This document shows positions 1 through 9,714 of a stretch of 64,000 nt of DNA, piece by piece. The translations under genes and the position numbers were made by a program. The DNA comes from Acidobacteriota bacterium (GTDB lineage Bacteria; Acidobacteriota; Terriglobia; Terriglobales; SCQP01), in contig JAJYIU010000005.1 of assembly GCA_021789895.1 (NCBI GenBank), positions 75,239-139,238 of the forward strand, written 5' to 3'. The first letter of the stretch is position 1, and each line of letters begins with the position of its first letter. Below the pieces are notes generated by a model. The model worked only from the letters and a program-made list of their open reading frames with translations, did no database searches and was not told the DNA's origin.

Positions 1-272
1 CCGAGCTTTTCCCAGTCCCGCCCGCCTCCCCCCCCGCCGACGCCGCGCTCTTTACCAGCAGCTCCACTGTCCGCCACCTGGCCGCCCTGCTCGGTTCGGA
101 TTATTCCCGCCGCCTCGATCGCGTCGCTCTCGGCGCCATCGGCCCCATCACCGCCGCGACTTTGCGGGAACTGAACCTGCGCGTTGCCTTCGCCGCCGAA
201 GAATATACCGCCGCCGGCCTGGTGCGCGCCCTTGTCCGCTATTTTCAAAATCACTTGCGCCTGCATCGCTGA
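1..272 (+). CDS. hemD: Uroporphyrinogen-III synthase, C-terminal part (cut by window start)
   Basis: An open frame entering from the left edge encodes about 89 residues and stops with TGA at 270-272. The visible tail has the features of the uroporphyrinogen-III synthase C-terminal half: 'LFTSSSTVRHL', then 'ALGAIGPITAATLRELNLRV', then the end pattern 'EEYTAAGLVRALVRYF'. The enzyme closes hydroxymethylbilane to uroporphyrinogen III in tetrapyrrole synthesis in the cytoplasm. The N-terminal half and start codon lie outside the window. The call rests on motif recognition only. Confidence 0.8.
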   Translation, partial: ELFPVPPASPPADAALFTSSSTVRHLAALLGSDYSRRLDRVALGAIGPITAATLRELNLRVAFAAEEYTAAGLVRALVRYFQNHLRLHR

Positions 273-470
273 TCCCGAATCGCAGGCGTCGCGCCCCGCC
301 CAGCCCTGAAATTTCGCCCTCGCAGAATTCGGGGCAATTCCGCTTTCGCGTTGTATTCTGGAGTGGAGGACGCTCCAGGCACCATTTGCAATTCGCTCCG
401 CTGCCGGTTTGCTGGCGGCAACGTGTCTGCATCCCATAGTGCTTGGATCAGGAAAGGAGCATCACCCATC

Positions 471-1079
471 ATGGCTTACGAACTGCCGCCGCTTCCCTAT
501 GCCTACAATGCGCTCGAGCCCTACATTGACGAGGCGACGATGCATTACCATCACGACAACCATCACGCCGCCTACGTCAAAAACGTCAATGCCGCGCTCG
601 AAGGCAGCAGCCTGGCGCAGTTGCCGGTCGAGGAAGTCTTGCGCCGGCTCAATGAAGTTCCCGAGGCGCAGCGCACCGCGGTCCGCAACAATGGCGGCGG
701 ACACTGCAACCACAGCATGTTTTGGAAGATCATGAAACCCGGCGGCGGCGGCAAACCCTCCGGCGCCCTGGCCGCCGCGCTCGATAAAAAATTCGGCGGC
801 TTCGACCCGTTCAAAGCGCAGTTCAACGACGCCGGCATGAAACGCTTCGGCTCCGGCTGGGTCTGGCTGGTGTTCAATAATAAAAATCTCGAAATCGTCT
901 CCACCGCCAATCAGGACAGCCCCTACCTCGATGGCAAGTACCCCGTCATGGGCAACGACGTCTGGGAGCACGCTTACTACCTCAAATACCAGTCCAAGCG
1001 TGCGGATTACCTCAATGCCTGGTGGAACGTGGTCAACTGGGACGAAATCAACCGCCGCTACGAAGCCGGCCTGAAATAG
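471..1079 (+). CDS. sodA: Superoxide dismutase, Mn type
   Basis: A 202-residue cytoplasmic superoxide dismutase, normal length for the Fe/Mn family. Metal ligands are visible as His27, His81 ('[11 protein letters not shown]'), Asp163 and His167 ('[12 protein letters not shown]'). Gln148 in 'NQDSP' comes from the C-terminal domain, as in Mn-type enzymes. The frame is open back to 351, but the extra 40 residues do not resemble the family. ATG 471 has a good ribosome binding site (AAGGAG about 10 bases upstream) and gives the classic start '[10 protein letters not shown]'. There is no signal peptide. It follows hemD by about 200 bases and is convergent with the next gene. Metal preference is inferred from sequence. 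Confidence 0.95.
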   Translation: MAYELPPLPYAYNALEPYIDEATMHYHHDNHHAAYVKNVNAALEGSSLAQLPVEEVLRRLNEVPEAQRTAVRNNGGGHCNHSMFWKIMKPGGGGKPSGALAAALDKKFGGFDPFKAQFNDAGMKRFGSGWVWLVFNNKNLEIVSTANQDSPYLDGKYPVMGNDVWEHAYYLKYQSKRADYLNAWWNVVNWDEINRRYEAGLK

Positions 1080-1093
1080 CCTGTTTATTTCGC

Positions 1094-1125
1094 CCGGCGG
1101 CGCGGGCATATTCCCTCGCCGCCGG
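1094..1125. terminator. Hairpin between convergent sodA and the glycosyltransferase gene
   Basis: A perfect 9-bp inverted repeat (CCGGCGGCG / CGCCGCCGG) with a 14-base loop lies in the 66-base gap between two convergent genes. There is no T-run on either side, so this would be a weak or Rho-assisted end. Confidence 0.3.
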
Positions 1126-1145
1126 CGCAGCCCCCGGCCGCCGCC

Positions 1146-2681
1146 TCAGCCGTAGTATTTGAATTTTTTCCAGAATGCCGGCCAGCCCGCCCGCGGCGCC
1201 TGGCAGACAAATATATCGGGATGGTCCCCCGCTTCTTCGTTGCGTAAGTGATAGCGGTTATGCGTGTGCGCCGTCAGCCGGCAGCCGGCGAATTGCCGCT
1301 CCGCGTACCCGCGCGATAGCCCGATCACGATCAGCTCCCGCGGCGGCGGATTTCCATACCCGTCCCGGCGAAATGAATTGATGCCGCTGATGGCGCGGGG
1401 CAGCCCGTAGCGCGGGCCGTACAGATCAATCGCGCCCGCCTCGCCGTAGTTGGCCGCCAGCACTCCCACCCCCGCCCGTTCGGCCGCGGGCAGCGAGTCG
1501 CGCACTTGCGCCGCCGTTTTGACCAGTTCGCGCCAGCCAATCTCTTCCCGCAAATCGTGGTCGGCGGCATTGGCGGCTTGGAACCAGCGTGTGCCCGGCG
1601 GAGCCAGCGGCAGCGTCAGCGCCGAAATCAGTCCCAGGTCGAACGTCAGCGCGATCGCCAGCGCCCAGCCCAGCCGGCGCATTCCCGGCTTCGCCGCGCC
1701 CGCCGCCCGCCGTTCCCACCACGCCGCGCCGGCGGCGTACAGCATCGGATAAGCCGCCACCAGGTAATATCCCCGCCCCTGGGCAACGATAAACAGCAGC
1801 AGCGGAACCAGGTACATCCATCCCAGCGCGCGGTATTGCCGCCCCAGCGCCCCGGCCAGGCTCGCCCACAGCCCGGCCATCGCTAGCGGAAATGCGAAGA
1901 GCGTTATTTTCAACTGGTCCGGCAGAAAGCCGCGGGTGCGCCCTTCGGCGATGTCGCGCGCGTGGATGTGCCGTATGAAATCGAGGTAAATAAAATGATG
2001 CCGGTACTGCCACGCCAGGTTCGGCGCCATCAGCGCCAGCGCCGTCGCCGCCCCTGCCCAGAGCCAGGCTGATTTGAGCAATCGCCGCTCGCGCGTGGCC
2101 AGCAATCCCGCCCCCAGTCCCGCGGCCCAAAATGGCATGGCATACTTGGAGAGCATGCCGGCGCCGATCGCCGCGCCGATCGCCACCCACCAGCGCGGAT
2201 CGCCGGTCTTCAGCATCCGGATCGCCAGATACGCCACCAGCACCCAGCAGAGATAGTCGAACGACACGTACATCATCAGCGAGCCGCCCACCAGGCAAAG
2301 CGGCAATGCGGCCAGCACGGCAATCATTTGCGCCCGGCGTCCGCCGCCCAGCTCGCGCGCCATCCAGCCGGTCAGCACCAGCGCCGCCGCCTGCGCCAGG
2401 CTGGCGAAGAATCGAAACCCGGCCAGCGAGGCGCCGAACAGCCATAGCGATATCCGGCCAAAAAACGGCGTCGCCGGCGGATACGCCACGTATCCCCAGG
2501 CCAGATGCCGGGCATCGTGCAGGGTCTGCAGCTCGTCGCGGTGGAAGCCGTAGCGATTGCCTATCAGCCCATGGAAGATCACCGTGGCCAAGGCGATCGC
2601 CAGCAGCGCGGCGAAATCGCTCGCCGCCCGCTGCCGGTCTGGCGCATCGCCTGGAGCGCTTTGCAGTCCGGTGGCCGGCAT
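1146..2681 (-). CDS. GT39/ArnT-like membrane glycosyltransferase
   Basis: A polytopic membrane protein of 511 residues with roughly ten hydrophobic segments. The N-terminal region has the GT-C fold pattern of dolichyl-phosphate-mannose and ArnT-type transferases: an acidic 'FHRDEL' motif after the first membrane segment (residues 46-51), followed by 'YVAYPP'. Such enzymes use polyprenyl-phosphate sugars on the periplasmic side to glycosylate lipids or proteins; the substrate here is unknown. The frame is open to 2822, but that start would overlap the upstream kinase gene by over 100 bases with Ser/Arg-rich sequence. ATG 2681 leaves a 34-base gap and is preferred. It lies on the same strand downstream of the kinase gene. 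Confidence 0.75.
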   Translation of the reverse strand: MPATGLQSAPGDAPDRQRAASDFAALLAIALATVIFHGLIGNRYGFHRDELQTLHDARHLAWGYVAYPPATPFFGRISLWLFGASLAGFRFFASLAQAAALVLTGWMARELGGGRRAQMIAVLAALPLCLVGGSLMMYVSFDYLCWVLVAYLAIRMLKTGDPRWWVAIGAAIGAGMLSKYAMPFWAAGLGAGLLATRERRLLKSAWLWAGAATALALMAPNLAWQYRHHFIYLDFIRHIHARDIAEGRTRGFLPDQLKITLFAFPLAMAGLWASLAGALGRQYRALGWMYLVPLLLFIVAQGRGYYLVAAYPMLYAAGAAWWERRAAGAAKPGMRRLGWALAIALTFDLGLISALTLPLAPPGTRWFQAANAADHDLREEIGWRELVKTAAQVRDSLPAAERAGVGVLAANYGEAGAIDLYGPRYGLPRAISGINSFRRDGYGNPPPRELIVIGLSRGYAERQFAGCRLTAHTHNRYHLRNEEAGDHPDIFVCQAPRAGWPAFWKKFKYYG

Positions 2682-2715
2682 GATGCTTGATGATCTCCGT
2701 GCGGTCGGCGGAATG

Positions 2716-5370
2716 CTACGGTTGGCCGCTGAATTTCGCCTGCCAGTTGAGCAGCAGTCCGATGGATTGCGCCGCGGTGGGATCGACGCTGGTGACGAAG
2801 ACGAACCGGCTGCCATCGGCATTGACGTCGAAAATGGGATCGGAAAAGCTGGGCAAGCTCACCTGGAAGAGCGGCTGCAGCGATTTGACCTGCACCGCCC
2901 CGCCGCTGAATCCCAGCTCCGCCTCCATCAGCCGATTCCCCATGGAGAGGAAATATAATCGCCCCTGCTTGTCCCACTTGCAGGCCCAGCCGCCGTTTTG
3001 CGAGATCTGAAACTTCCCGCCCGGTCCTGGAAACGGAACCACGTAGTCCTCCGGCCGCCCCGATTCATACGAAAAATAGGCCAGCCAGCGGCCATCGGGA
3101 GAAAACAGGCCGTCGTATTGGCTCGCCTTGACGGGCGCGGGGCGAAACGGCCTTTCCTTGCCGAACAGCGGAATAACCACGTTTTTATAAATCAGGTTCT
3201 TGATGGGCAGCTCATTGACGGAAAGATACCGGCGATCCGGAGACACATCCAGTACGGGGGATTCGTACAGGCCGCCGCCGAGCGTAACCAGCCTTTGCCC
3301 GGCTCCCGAGCCGTTGGCCGGCTTGCGGCAGATAGCGGCAATCGTAGTCGTATGACAGGAATAGACGATATATTTTCCACCCGGGGACCACACCGAAAAG
3401 CCTTTGTAGCCGGGCCCGTAAGTCAACCGCGTTCCGACCCCGCCTCCCGCCGGAAACGACCATAAATCACTGGAATGGCTTTGCTGATTCTGGATATTCG
3501 CTAGAATTTTTTTGCCATCGGGAGAAATCCTGACGGAGATAAACCTCGCCACCGGCCCCAGACTGCCCTGCGGATTCCCGTTGCGGTCGTACCACTCCAT
3601 GTGCCCTTCGACCGTCCCGCCTTGAAAGGCGATAACCCCGGCGCTCGATGCCGAATAGGCATGCGCTTCGGTAAGCGCTACCGCCGTTCCGGATAAACTT
3701 TCTCGGGCGGGATTGAATGGCTGCGCAAAAACCCGCCCATTGCGAATGAATAAAAGATCACCCGCTGCGAATTCAGGCAATCGGGCGTCTTTGAGAATGA
3801 ACTTCTGATCGCTTGCATCGAGCGGCCCCATCCAAATGGATGTGCCGCCGTGGCCGTTATAGACCGTATAGAGGATGCGCCGGCCGTCCAGCAGAAAACT
3901 GGGTTCCACTTGGCCGGACTGTCCGCTTTTGATCGGGACCGGCGTTCTGGCATTGCTTCCGGTGCTGGCAATCGCTTCCAATCCGCCGTTGCAACCCGGC
4001 GTAAAAAGAATCGTCCCGCTCGGACTCCAGGCGCCGCTGAGATTGCTGCATGAAGCATCCGCCAGAATCTGTACGTTCCCGCTTTCGAGATTCACCGTCT
4101 TCAGTTTCTGATCGGCAAAAAAGCCCAGCGAATGCTCATTGGGAGACCAGAAGGGCGCGGCAGCGTCTTGCGTTCCGGCGATGGCGCGGGCTTGGTCCGA
4201 ACCCAGCGAACGGACGTACAGCCTGGTGACGCCGTTTTCATCCGTGGCCGAGAACGCCAATTCCTTCCCATCCGGACTGATGACCACCGGCCCCGCGCCG
4301 AACCCGGCGTCTCGAAATGTAGTCTTCGGCGGCGGAGGAATGTAGGCCAGCACCGGGCTCGCCTGCGGCGCGGCCGCGGCGAATTTCCAGATGGCCAGCA
4401 CCATCAGCAGGCCGGCCGCTAGCAGCCCCGCGACCGCCCACGGCAGCATGCGCCGCAATGGCGAGGCCGGCGTTGCCGCCGTTGCGGCTGCTGCCGCCCC
4501 GGCCGTCAGCAGCAGCATGGCGTCGCCGATGTCGCGCAATCTGCGCCGTGGGTCTTTTTCTAAACAGTGCTGCGCCAGCCTCCGCGCCGCCGCCGGAATC
4601 TTTTCGAAATCGGGCGTCTCTTTCAGCACCGCCGCCAGCGTGTCCGACACTGTCGGGCCGCCAAACGGGCGCTCGCCCGCTAGCATTTCGTATAGCCCCA
4701 CCCCGTACGCCCATATGTCCGCCCTCCGGTCCACATGCTGTCCGCGCGCCTGCTCCGGCGCCATGTACGCCGCCGTGCCCAGCACCGTCCCTGCCAGCGT
4801 TGTCGCCGGCGCCGAAATCGTCGGCGCGTCCAGCCCCGTTCCGCTCGCGCTCGATTCCGTGCTCATCGCCTTCGCCAGCCCGAAATCGAGAATCTTCACC
4901 GCCCCTTCCGGCGTGATCTTCACGTTCGCCGGTTTCAGATCGCGATGGATCACGCCCTTGTCGTGCGCGTACGCCAGCGCCTCCGCGATCTGCCGCGCGA
5001 TCGGCAGCGCCTCTTCCAGCCCCATCGCGCCGCCGCTCCGTATCCTTTCCGCCAGTGTCTCCCCCTCCACCAGTTCCATCACCAGCGCCCGCTCTTCCAC
5101 CCCGTAGATCGCCGCAATGCCGGGATGGTTCAGCGACGCCAGCACCTGCGCCTCGCGTGCAAAGCGCCCGAGCCGCATCGCGTCCCCGGCCACCGCCTCC
5201 GGCAGCAGCTTGATCGCAACTTCGCGGTTTAGCTTGGTGTCCGTCGCCCGCCACACCTCGCCCATCCCGCCCTCGCCCAGTTTGGAAAGCAGCCGGTAAT
5301 GGCCGATGGTTTTTGACCTGCCGGGCGCGGCGCCGCCGGGGCCGGATTCGGGCTGCGGGGGGATCACCAT
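2716..5370 (-). CDS. Ser/Thr protein kinase with TolB-like propeller sensor
   Basis: An 884-residue PknB-type kinase. Residues 24-290 hold the kinase domain: glycine loop 'LGEGGMGEVW', ATP-binding Lys54, catalytic loop 'HRDLKPANVKI' (Asp144), DFG at 162-164, and 'MAPEQARG' in the activation segment. A single membrane segment (about 309-331) follows. The outer part (about 340-884) carries repeated 'SPDGK' and 'WSPxG' blades of a TolB/WD40-like beta-propeller. The layout is a cytoplasmic kinase joined to a periplasmic propeller that may sense ligands or proteins. All catalytic residues are present. This architecture is common in Acidobacteriota. It has a tandem relative immediately upstream (5577-8315). 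Substrate unknown. Confidence 0.92.
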   Translation of the reverse strand: MVIPPQPESGPGGAAPGRSKTIGHYRLLSKLGEGGMGEVWRATDTKLNREVAIKLLPEAVAGDAMRLGRFAREAQVLASLNHPGIAAIYGVEERALVMELVEGETLAERIRSGGAMGLEEALPIARQIAEALAYAHDKGVIHRDLKPANVKITPEGAVKILDFGLAKAMSTESSASGTGLDAPTISAPATTLAGTVLGTAAYMAPEQARGQHVDRRADIWAYGVGLYEMLAGERPFGGPTVSDTLAAVLKETPDFEKIPAAARRLAQHCLEKDPRRRLRDIGDAMLLLTAGAAAAATAATPASPLRRMLPWAVAGLLAAGLLMVLAIWKFAAAAPQASPVLAYIPPPPKTTFRDAGFGAGPVVISPDGKELAFSATDENGVTRLYVRSLGSDQARAIAGTQDAAAPFWSPNEHSLGFFADQKLKTVNLESGNVQILADASCSNLSGAWSPSGTILFTPGCNGGLEAIASTGSNARTPVPIKSGQSGQVEPSFLLDGRRILYTVYNGHGGTSIWMGPLDASDQKFILKDARLPEFAAGDLLFIRNGRVFAQPFNPARESLSGTAVALTEAHAYSASSAGVIAFQGGTVEGHMEWYDRNGNPQGSLGPVARFISVRISPDGKKILANIQNQQSHSSDLWSFPAGGGVGTRLTYGPGYKGFSVWSPGGKYIVYSCHTTTIAAICRKPANGSGAGQRLVTLGGGLYESPVLDVSPDRRYLSVNELPIKNLIYKNVVIPLFGKERPFRPAPVKASQYDGLFSPDGRWLAYFSYESGRPEDYVVPFPGPGGKFQISQNGGWACKWDKQGRLYFLSMGNRLMEAELGFSGGAVQVKSLQPLFQVSLPSFSDPIFDVNADGSRFVFVTSVDPTAAQSIGLLLNWQAKFSGQP

Positions 5371-5499
5371 GTTCCCGGTATTATGACCGAATTGCCCGCC
5401 CGCCGGATTGGCCGAAGTTCCGGAATCGGCATTTTGAGATTTTTATCCGGCTGGCGTTCACCGGCTGTTGTTGGCCTTGGACCCGTGTTCAGTTTGTCA

Positions 5500-5505
5500 A
5501 TTATA
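5500..5505 (-). promoter_or_regulatory. Possible -10 element for the upstream kinase gene
   Basis: Reading on the minus strand, TATAAT lies about 130 bases before the ATG at 5370, with ATTACA 16 bases further upstream as a weak -35. It sits in the 206-base gap between the two kinase genes. No good ribosome binding site precedes ATG 5370. Based on pattern only. Confidence 0.3.
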
Positions 5506-5576
5506 AAGATTCCGGAGAGATTGTAATGAATCGGAGAAATGGATTCTTGGGCCGGCGTTTCCCGCCCGCTCCGCGC

Positions 5577-8315
5577 TTACGGCTCGTGCCAGCGCATGGA
5601 GACGATTTCCTGGCTGCCGGCGTCTTGCAGCAGCAGTGGCTCATCCTGCGGCGTCAGGCCGAGCCAGAGCGGATAGTAGCCCGTCATGTGGAAATTTTTG
5701 ATGTTCGCCACCTCTGTAATCTGGCCATTCAGGTTGACGCGCTTGATCATTCCCGGCGCTAAAAAATAGATCGCCTGGCTGTCGCTGGTCCAATGAGGGT
5801 AACCAGTATTGGTTTTGGCCAAAATGCGCCACTTCCGAGTCGCGAGCGTGTAAAGCGCCAGATAGGACGAATCTTTTGCCAGGGCGGCGATATATTTCCC
5901 ATCCGGCGACCAGCGCGGGCTGAACAGCTTTTCCGAACCTGGTAAAACCGTCGTCCGGCCGGTGGCGAGCGAGTAGATGCGGATTCCCTTCCCCGCCAGC
6001 CCGCTGCTGCCTGAACCGCCGCCAAACACCACCGCTTTGCCATCGGGCGACCAGGTGGGGTCCATTTCCGCGTCAGGATAATTCGGGATGAGCGGCTGGG
6101 GAACGCCGCCGTTGGCGGAGACGATAAAAAGCCGCGGCATGCCCGGCTCGACTGAATAAAAAACGATCTGCGTGCCGTCCGGCGACCACGCCGGCAGCAT
6201 GGCGTAGATTGGCGGCGAGCTGAGCTGGAGCGCGTCGCTGCCGTCGCTGCGGCTGCGCCAGACCGTGCCTTCGGGATATTTCACGTACGCTACCCATTGC
6301 CCGTCTTTCGACCAGGCAATATCCTGCGCCGAGATGCCGTTCAAATAGGGCGTGAATGCGCGCGCCGCGCCGTCGTAGCTTTCCAGTTCGCCGCGTCGAA
6401 TGACGGCGACAGCATAGAGTCGGCGGCCGCGCTTGCCGGGCACCGGATGCCCGTAGGCGATCGTGCCGGAAGTCAACTGCACCGGCTGCCGGCTGGCTTT
6501 ATGCAGCCAACTCCGGTTTTCGCGCACCGCCCAAAGCTGCGGAATCCGATTGCTCAGAGCTTGAAAAATAAAATATTTGCCGTCCGCCGTCCATTGGCCG
6601 CAGCAGTTGCCGGATTTCCAATCCGGAAACATCGTCTGCGCATGGCCGCTGCTGGCGGACACCTGCCAGATGCGCTCATTTTGATCTCGAGGGTTGAGGA
6701 TCGAGTAGCTCAGCCGGTCCATGTGGGGAGACCATGCGGGATCGAAAATCGTGCCTTGCGCGGTCACCAGCTTGCGCGAGCCGGTGCCGTCGGCGTTCGC
6801 GACATAGAGGCTGTCGCCTCGGCAATACGCCAGCTTTTGACCGTCCGGCGACCAGGCGCCAGAATGTCCGTAAGTATCCGCAAGTCGCCGAAGCGCGCCG
6901 CCGAGTACGGGCAAGCTCCACAGGCTGCCCTCGGCCGAGGTGGTGAAGGGGGCCATGAAGAGCAAAAGCTCCGAGCCATCGGGTGAGACGCTATCCACTG
7001 CTACCCGATAGTTTGTCTCCTGGAGGTTTTGGGCCATTCCGATGCGGGCCGCCGCGCCGCCATGAATCGAAACCTGCCAGGCGGAAGTGGCGGAAGTGGA
7101 TGGCGCATAACTGTCAAAGTAGAGCCGCGAACCGTCGGTACCGGCTAAATTTTTGGGCACGGCGCTGTTGGTCAGTTGGGTGAAATCGGAAACCGAAGGC
7201 GGCGGCAGCGACGGCGCCAGCCAGTAGATCAGCGCCAGGATGGCGATCACTGCCAGTCCCACCCCGCCGTAAATACGCTTTCTGTAGCGGCTCGCCAGCG
7301 ACAGAATCAACTCGCGGTCGCTGGAGCTCTCCTCCCGCCGTGGCACGCTGGTTGTACTGGTTACTGCCGCCGGCGCGATGCCTGTGCCCACTGCGGAAAC
7401 CGCCTCGTCCGCCCCGCTGTGGGCGGGCATTTCCGCCGTCCGGCCGGATTGCAGATCGCGCCGCAGCCGTTTCAGATCGGCGCGCATCTCGGCCGCGCTC
7501 TGGTAACGCAGATCGCAGTCTTTCTCAATCGCCTTTTGGATGATCTCTTCCAGCTTCGGCGGCAGGTTGGGATTGAGCCGCAGGGCCGAGGCCGGCGCGC
7601 GGTTTAAAATGGCGTCGAAGGTGGCCGCGGCCGAACTGGCGCCAAAGGCCATGTGGCCGGTCGCCATCTCGTAGAGCACCAGCCCAAAGCTGAACAGATC
7701 GGTGCGCGCGTCCAGCGGTTTGCCATGCGCCTGCTCCGGGCTCATGTAGGCGATGGTGCCCACCACTACGCCTGGGCTGGTCAACTCCGCCGGCTGCAGA
7801 CTAGCGGTGGGCGCCGAGCTGGCGGCCGCCGCCTCGGCCGATTCCACTTTCACTTTGGCCAAGCCAAAATCCAGAATCTTCGCCTGCCCGCGCGCGGTCA
7901 CAAAAATATTGGCCGGCTTGATATCGCGGTGCACGATCCCCTTGCCGTGCGCCGCATCCAGCGCATCGGTAATCTGGATAGCCAGCTCCAGCAGCCGCTC
8001 GGTCTCGAGCGGCGCATGCTGAATTTCGTGTTTTAACGTCTGGCCCTCGAGCAGCTCCATCACGATAAAATGCCGCCCCTCGTGCTCGCCGATGTCGAAG
8101 ATGGTGCAGATATTCGGATGGTTCAGCGACGATGCGGTCTGCGCCTCGCGTTCGAATCGCTCCAGCGCCTGTGCGTCCCGGGCCAGCTCGTCGGGCAAAA
8201 ACTTCAGCGCCACCTGCCGCTTCAGCCGCAAATCTTCGGCTTTATACACCACCCCCATGCCGCCCCCGCCGAGGCGCTCGATGACCCGGTAATGCGAAAC
8301 GATTTCCGGATTCAT
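5577..8315 (-). CDS. Ser/Thr protein kinase with TolB-like propeller sensor (second copy)
   Basis: A 912-residue protein with the same plan as its downstream neighbour. The kinase domain (about 9-285) has '[14 protein letters not shown]', Lys38, catalytic '[10 protein letters not shown]' (Asp131), DFG at 149-151 and '[10 protein letters not shown]'. A membrane segment lies at about 350-367. The C-terminal part (about 375-900) has many 'SPDGxxL' and 'WSPDGK' blades typical of TolB/PD40 propellers. Catalytic residues are intact, so the kinase should be active. The two proteins differ clearly in sequence, so this is an old pair rather than a recent duplication. Function beyond transmembrane signalling cannot be stated. 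Confidence 0.92.
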   Translation of the reverse strand: MNPEIVSHYRVIERLGGGGMGVVYKAEDLRLKRQVALKFLPDELARDAQALERFEREAQTASSLNHPNICTIFDIGEHEGRHFIVMELLEGQTLKHEIQHAPLETERLLELAIQITDALDAAHGKGIVHRDIKPANIFVTARGQAKILDFGLAKVKVESAEAAAASSAPTASLQPAELTSPGVVVGTIAYMSPEQAHGKPLDARTDLFSFGLVLYEMATGHMAFGASSAAATFDAILNRAPASALRLNPNLPPKLEEIIQKAIEKDCDLRYQSAAEMRADLKRLRRDLQSGRTAEMPAHSGADEAVSAVGTGIAPAAVTSTTSVPRREESSSDRELILSLASRYRKRIYGGVGLAVIAILALIYWLAPSLPPPSVSDFTQLTNSAVPKNLAGTDGSRLYFDSYAPSTSATSAWQVSIHGGAAARIGMAQNLQETNYRVAVDSVSPDGSELLLFMAPFTTSAEGSLWSLPVLGGALRRLADTYGHSGAWSPDGQKLAYCRGDSLYVANADGTGSRKLVTAQGTIFDPAWSPHMDRLSYSILNPRDQNERIWQVSASSGHAQTMFPDWKSGNCCGQWTADGKYFIFQALSNRIPQLWAVRENRSWLHKASRQPVQLTSGTIAYGHPVPGKRGRRLYAVAVIRRGELESYDGAARAFTPYLNGISAQDIAWSKDGQWVAYVKYPEGTVWRSRSDGSDALQLSSPPIYAMLPAWSPDGTQIVFYSVEPGMPRLFIVSANGGVPQPLIPNYPDAEMDPTWSPDGKAVVFGGGSGSSGLAGKGIRIYSLATGRTTVLPGSEKLFSPRWSPDGKYIAALAKDSSYLALYTLATRKWRILAKTNTGYPHWTSDSQAIYFLAPGMIKRVNLNGQITEVANIKNFHMTGYYPLWLGLTPQDEPLLLQDAGSQEIVSMRWHEP

Positions 8316-8710
8316 GGGGGAATTGGAGGCGAGTCGAAATCGCCGGCTGCCAAACCGGCGAATTCGGAATCGGAATTGGAAGATTATAGCAAATGTGTAT
8401 TAGACCGGCCGGATCAATTTCCTATGCTGCTTTCGGCGGAAATTGAGCGGCGTCTTTAGCGTCCGTGCACGGCTGCGGGCTTTCTTGCCGGCCTTGTTGG
8501 TTTTCTTCCCGTCAGTGCCGTTTTGCTAAAAAATTTATCTCGGATAAATTTTTTGACGGCCGAAGTGAAACCTCGGGTTAGCAGAAACGTCGCAACAGGC
8601 CGCACCCGCCCAGGAAAACTCGGCTGGGTATATATTGGCCCTGTGGAACCGAGTTCAAAACGGGGATTCCTGTTAAAGCTTGCAAATCCGCAAGCCCGAG
8701 GACAAAAATC
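8316..8710. other. 395-base divergent intergenic region
   Basis: The gap lies between the divergent kinase gene and DUF899 gene. No convincing gene is seen. It must hold the promoters of both neighbours and contains an AT-rich perfect palindrome at 8528-8554, listed separately. Confidence 0.5.
8528..8554. repeat. Perfect 12-bp AT-rich inverted repeat
   Basis: AAAAAATTTATC and GATAAATTTTTT are exact reverse complements separated by TCG. It stands out in a GC-rich genome. It lies between two divergent gene starts, where a terminator is not expected, so an operator or a bidirectional insulator is possible. Confidence 0.6.
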
Positions 8711-9547
8711 ATGCCAAAACCAACTGCGCAGGGAAAGGGCGCAGAGCCCAATGCCATGCATACTCCGCCCATCGTGTCGCCGGAGGCTTGGGAGGCGGCG
8801 CTGCAGCAAATGCTGGCGAGAGAAAAGGCATTCACCCGCGCGCGCGACGCGCTGGCGGCCGAGCGCCGGCGCATGCCCTGGATGGCGGTCGAAAAGTCCT
8901 ATGCCTTCGAAGGGCCGCAGGGCAAGTCCAGCCTGCTGGATTTGTTTGAAGGCCGTCGGCAGTTAATCCTTTATCGCGCTTTTTTCGAGCCGGGAGTGTT
9001 TGGCTGGCCCGAGCATGCCTGCCGCGGTTGCTCCATGCTCGCCGACCAGGTCAGCCATTTGGCGCATCTGAACGCCCGCGACACCACCCTCGCCTATGCC
9101 TCCCGCGCGCCGCAGGCGGATATCGCGCGCCTCAAGTCGCGCATGGGCTGGACCATGCCTTGGTACACCATTCTCGACCGCTTTGATGCGGATTTCGGCG
9201 TCGATCAATGGCATGGCCATAATGTTTTCTATCGCGACGGCGAGCGGGTGTTCCGCACTTATTTCATCAACAACCGCGGCGATGAGGCCTTAGGAACCAT
9301 CTGGAGCTTTCTCGATATCACGCCGCTCGGCCGCCAGGAGAAGTGGGAGGATTCGCCTGCAGGTTATCCTCAGACTCCGCCCTACCAATGGTGGAACTGG
9401 CATGACAATTATGGCGCTGAGACCGCGCCCGACCCGCGATGGCTCGATATTCTTTCCGATCCTTACGGGGCCGCCATTCGCCGGCGCGAGTCGGAAGAGA
9501 AAGGCCGCGGCTGCTGCGGCCCGGGCGAGCCGCGATCAGCGAAATAA
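8711..9547 (+). CDS. DUF899 family thioredoxin-like protein
   Basis: A 278-residue soluble protein recognised as a DUF899 member. It has the family blocks 'RRRMPWMAVEKSYAFEGPQG', then 'SLLDLFEGRRQLILYRAFF', a 'CRGCSMLADQV' CxxC-like site, 'RMGWTMPWYT', and the 'WWNWHDNYG' end. The fold is thioredoxin-like; the biochemical role is not established. The C-terminal tail 'GRGCCGPGEPRSAK' adds a Cys pair. The start follows a modest GAGG site. It is divergent from the kinase gene and convergent with accC. Confidence 0.85.
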   Translation: MPKPTAQGKGAEPNAMHTPPIVSPEAWEAALQQMLAREKAFTRARDALAAERRRMPWMAVEKSYAFEGPQGKSSLLDLFEGRRQLILYRAFFEPGVFGWPEHACRGCSMLADQVSHLAHLNARDTTLAYASRAPQADIARLKSRMGWTMPWYTILDRFDADFGVDQWHGHNVFYRDGERVFRTYFINNRGDEALGTIWSFLDITPLGRQEKWEDSPAGYPQTPPYQWWNWHDNYGAETAPDPRWLDILSDPYGAAIRRRESEEKGRGCCGPGEPRSAK

Positions 9548-9591
9548 GACGGCGAAGTTGAACATGGCGTATCGCCTCACTTTTCAGTGCG

Positions 9592-9708
9592 TCAGATGGT
9601 TTCCAGATTGCAGTTGAGGCCGAGCAGTTCGTCCAGCGCCGGCAACTCGCGTCCGCCGGATTGCAGATCGCGGCAGACCAGGTTTATATCCCGGGCGTCA
9701 TGATCCAT
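9592..9708 (-). CDS. Possible 38-residue protein downstream of accC
   Basis: A short frame begins with ATG 9708, six bases after the accC stop codon, and ends with TGA at 9592. It encodes 38 residues starting 'MDHDARDINLVCRDLQSGG' and rich in Leu/Asp/Glu. Third codon positions are mostly G or C, as in real genes here. No family is recognised. It could also be chance reading-through of the accC trailer. Confidence 0.35.
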   Translation of the reverse strand: MDHDARDINLVCRDLQSGGRELPALDELLGLNCNLETI

Positions 9709-9714
9709 CGCTTG

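Noticed and set aside
351-470. N-terminal extension of superoxide dismutase
   Set aside because: The extra 40 residues do not resemble a signal peptide or the family, and ATG 471 has a strong ribosome site.
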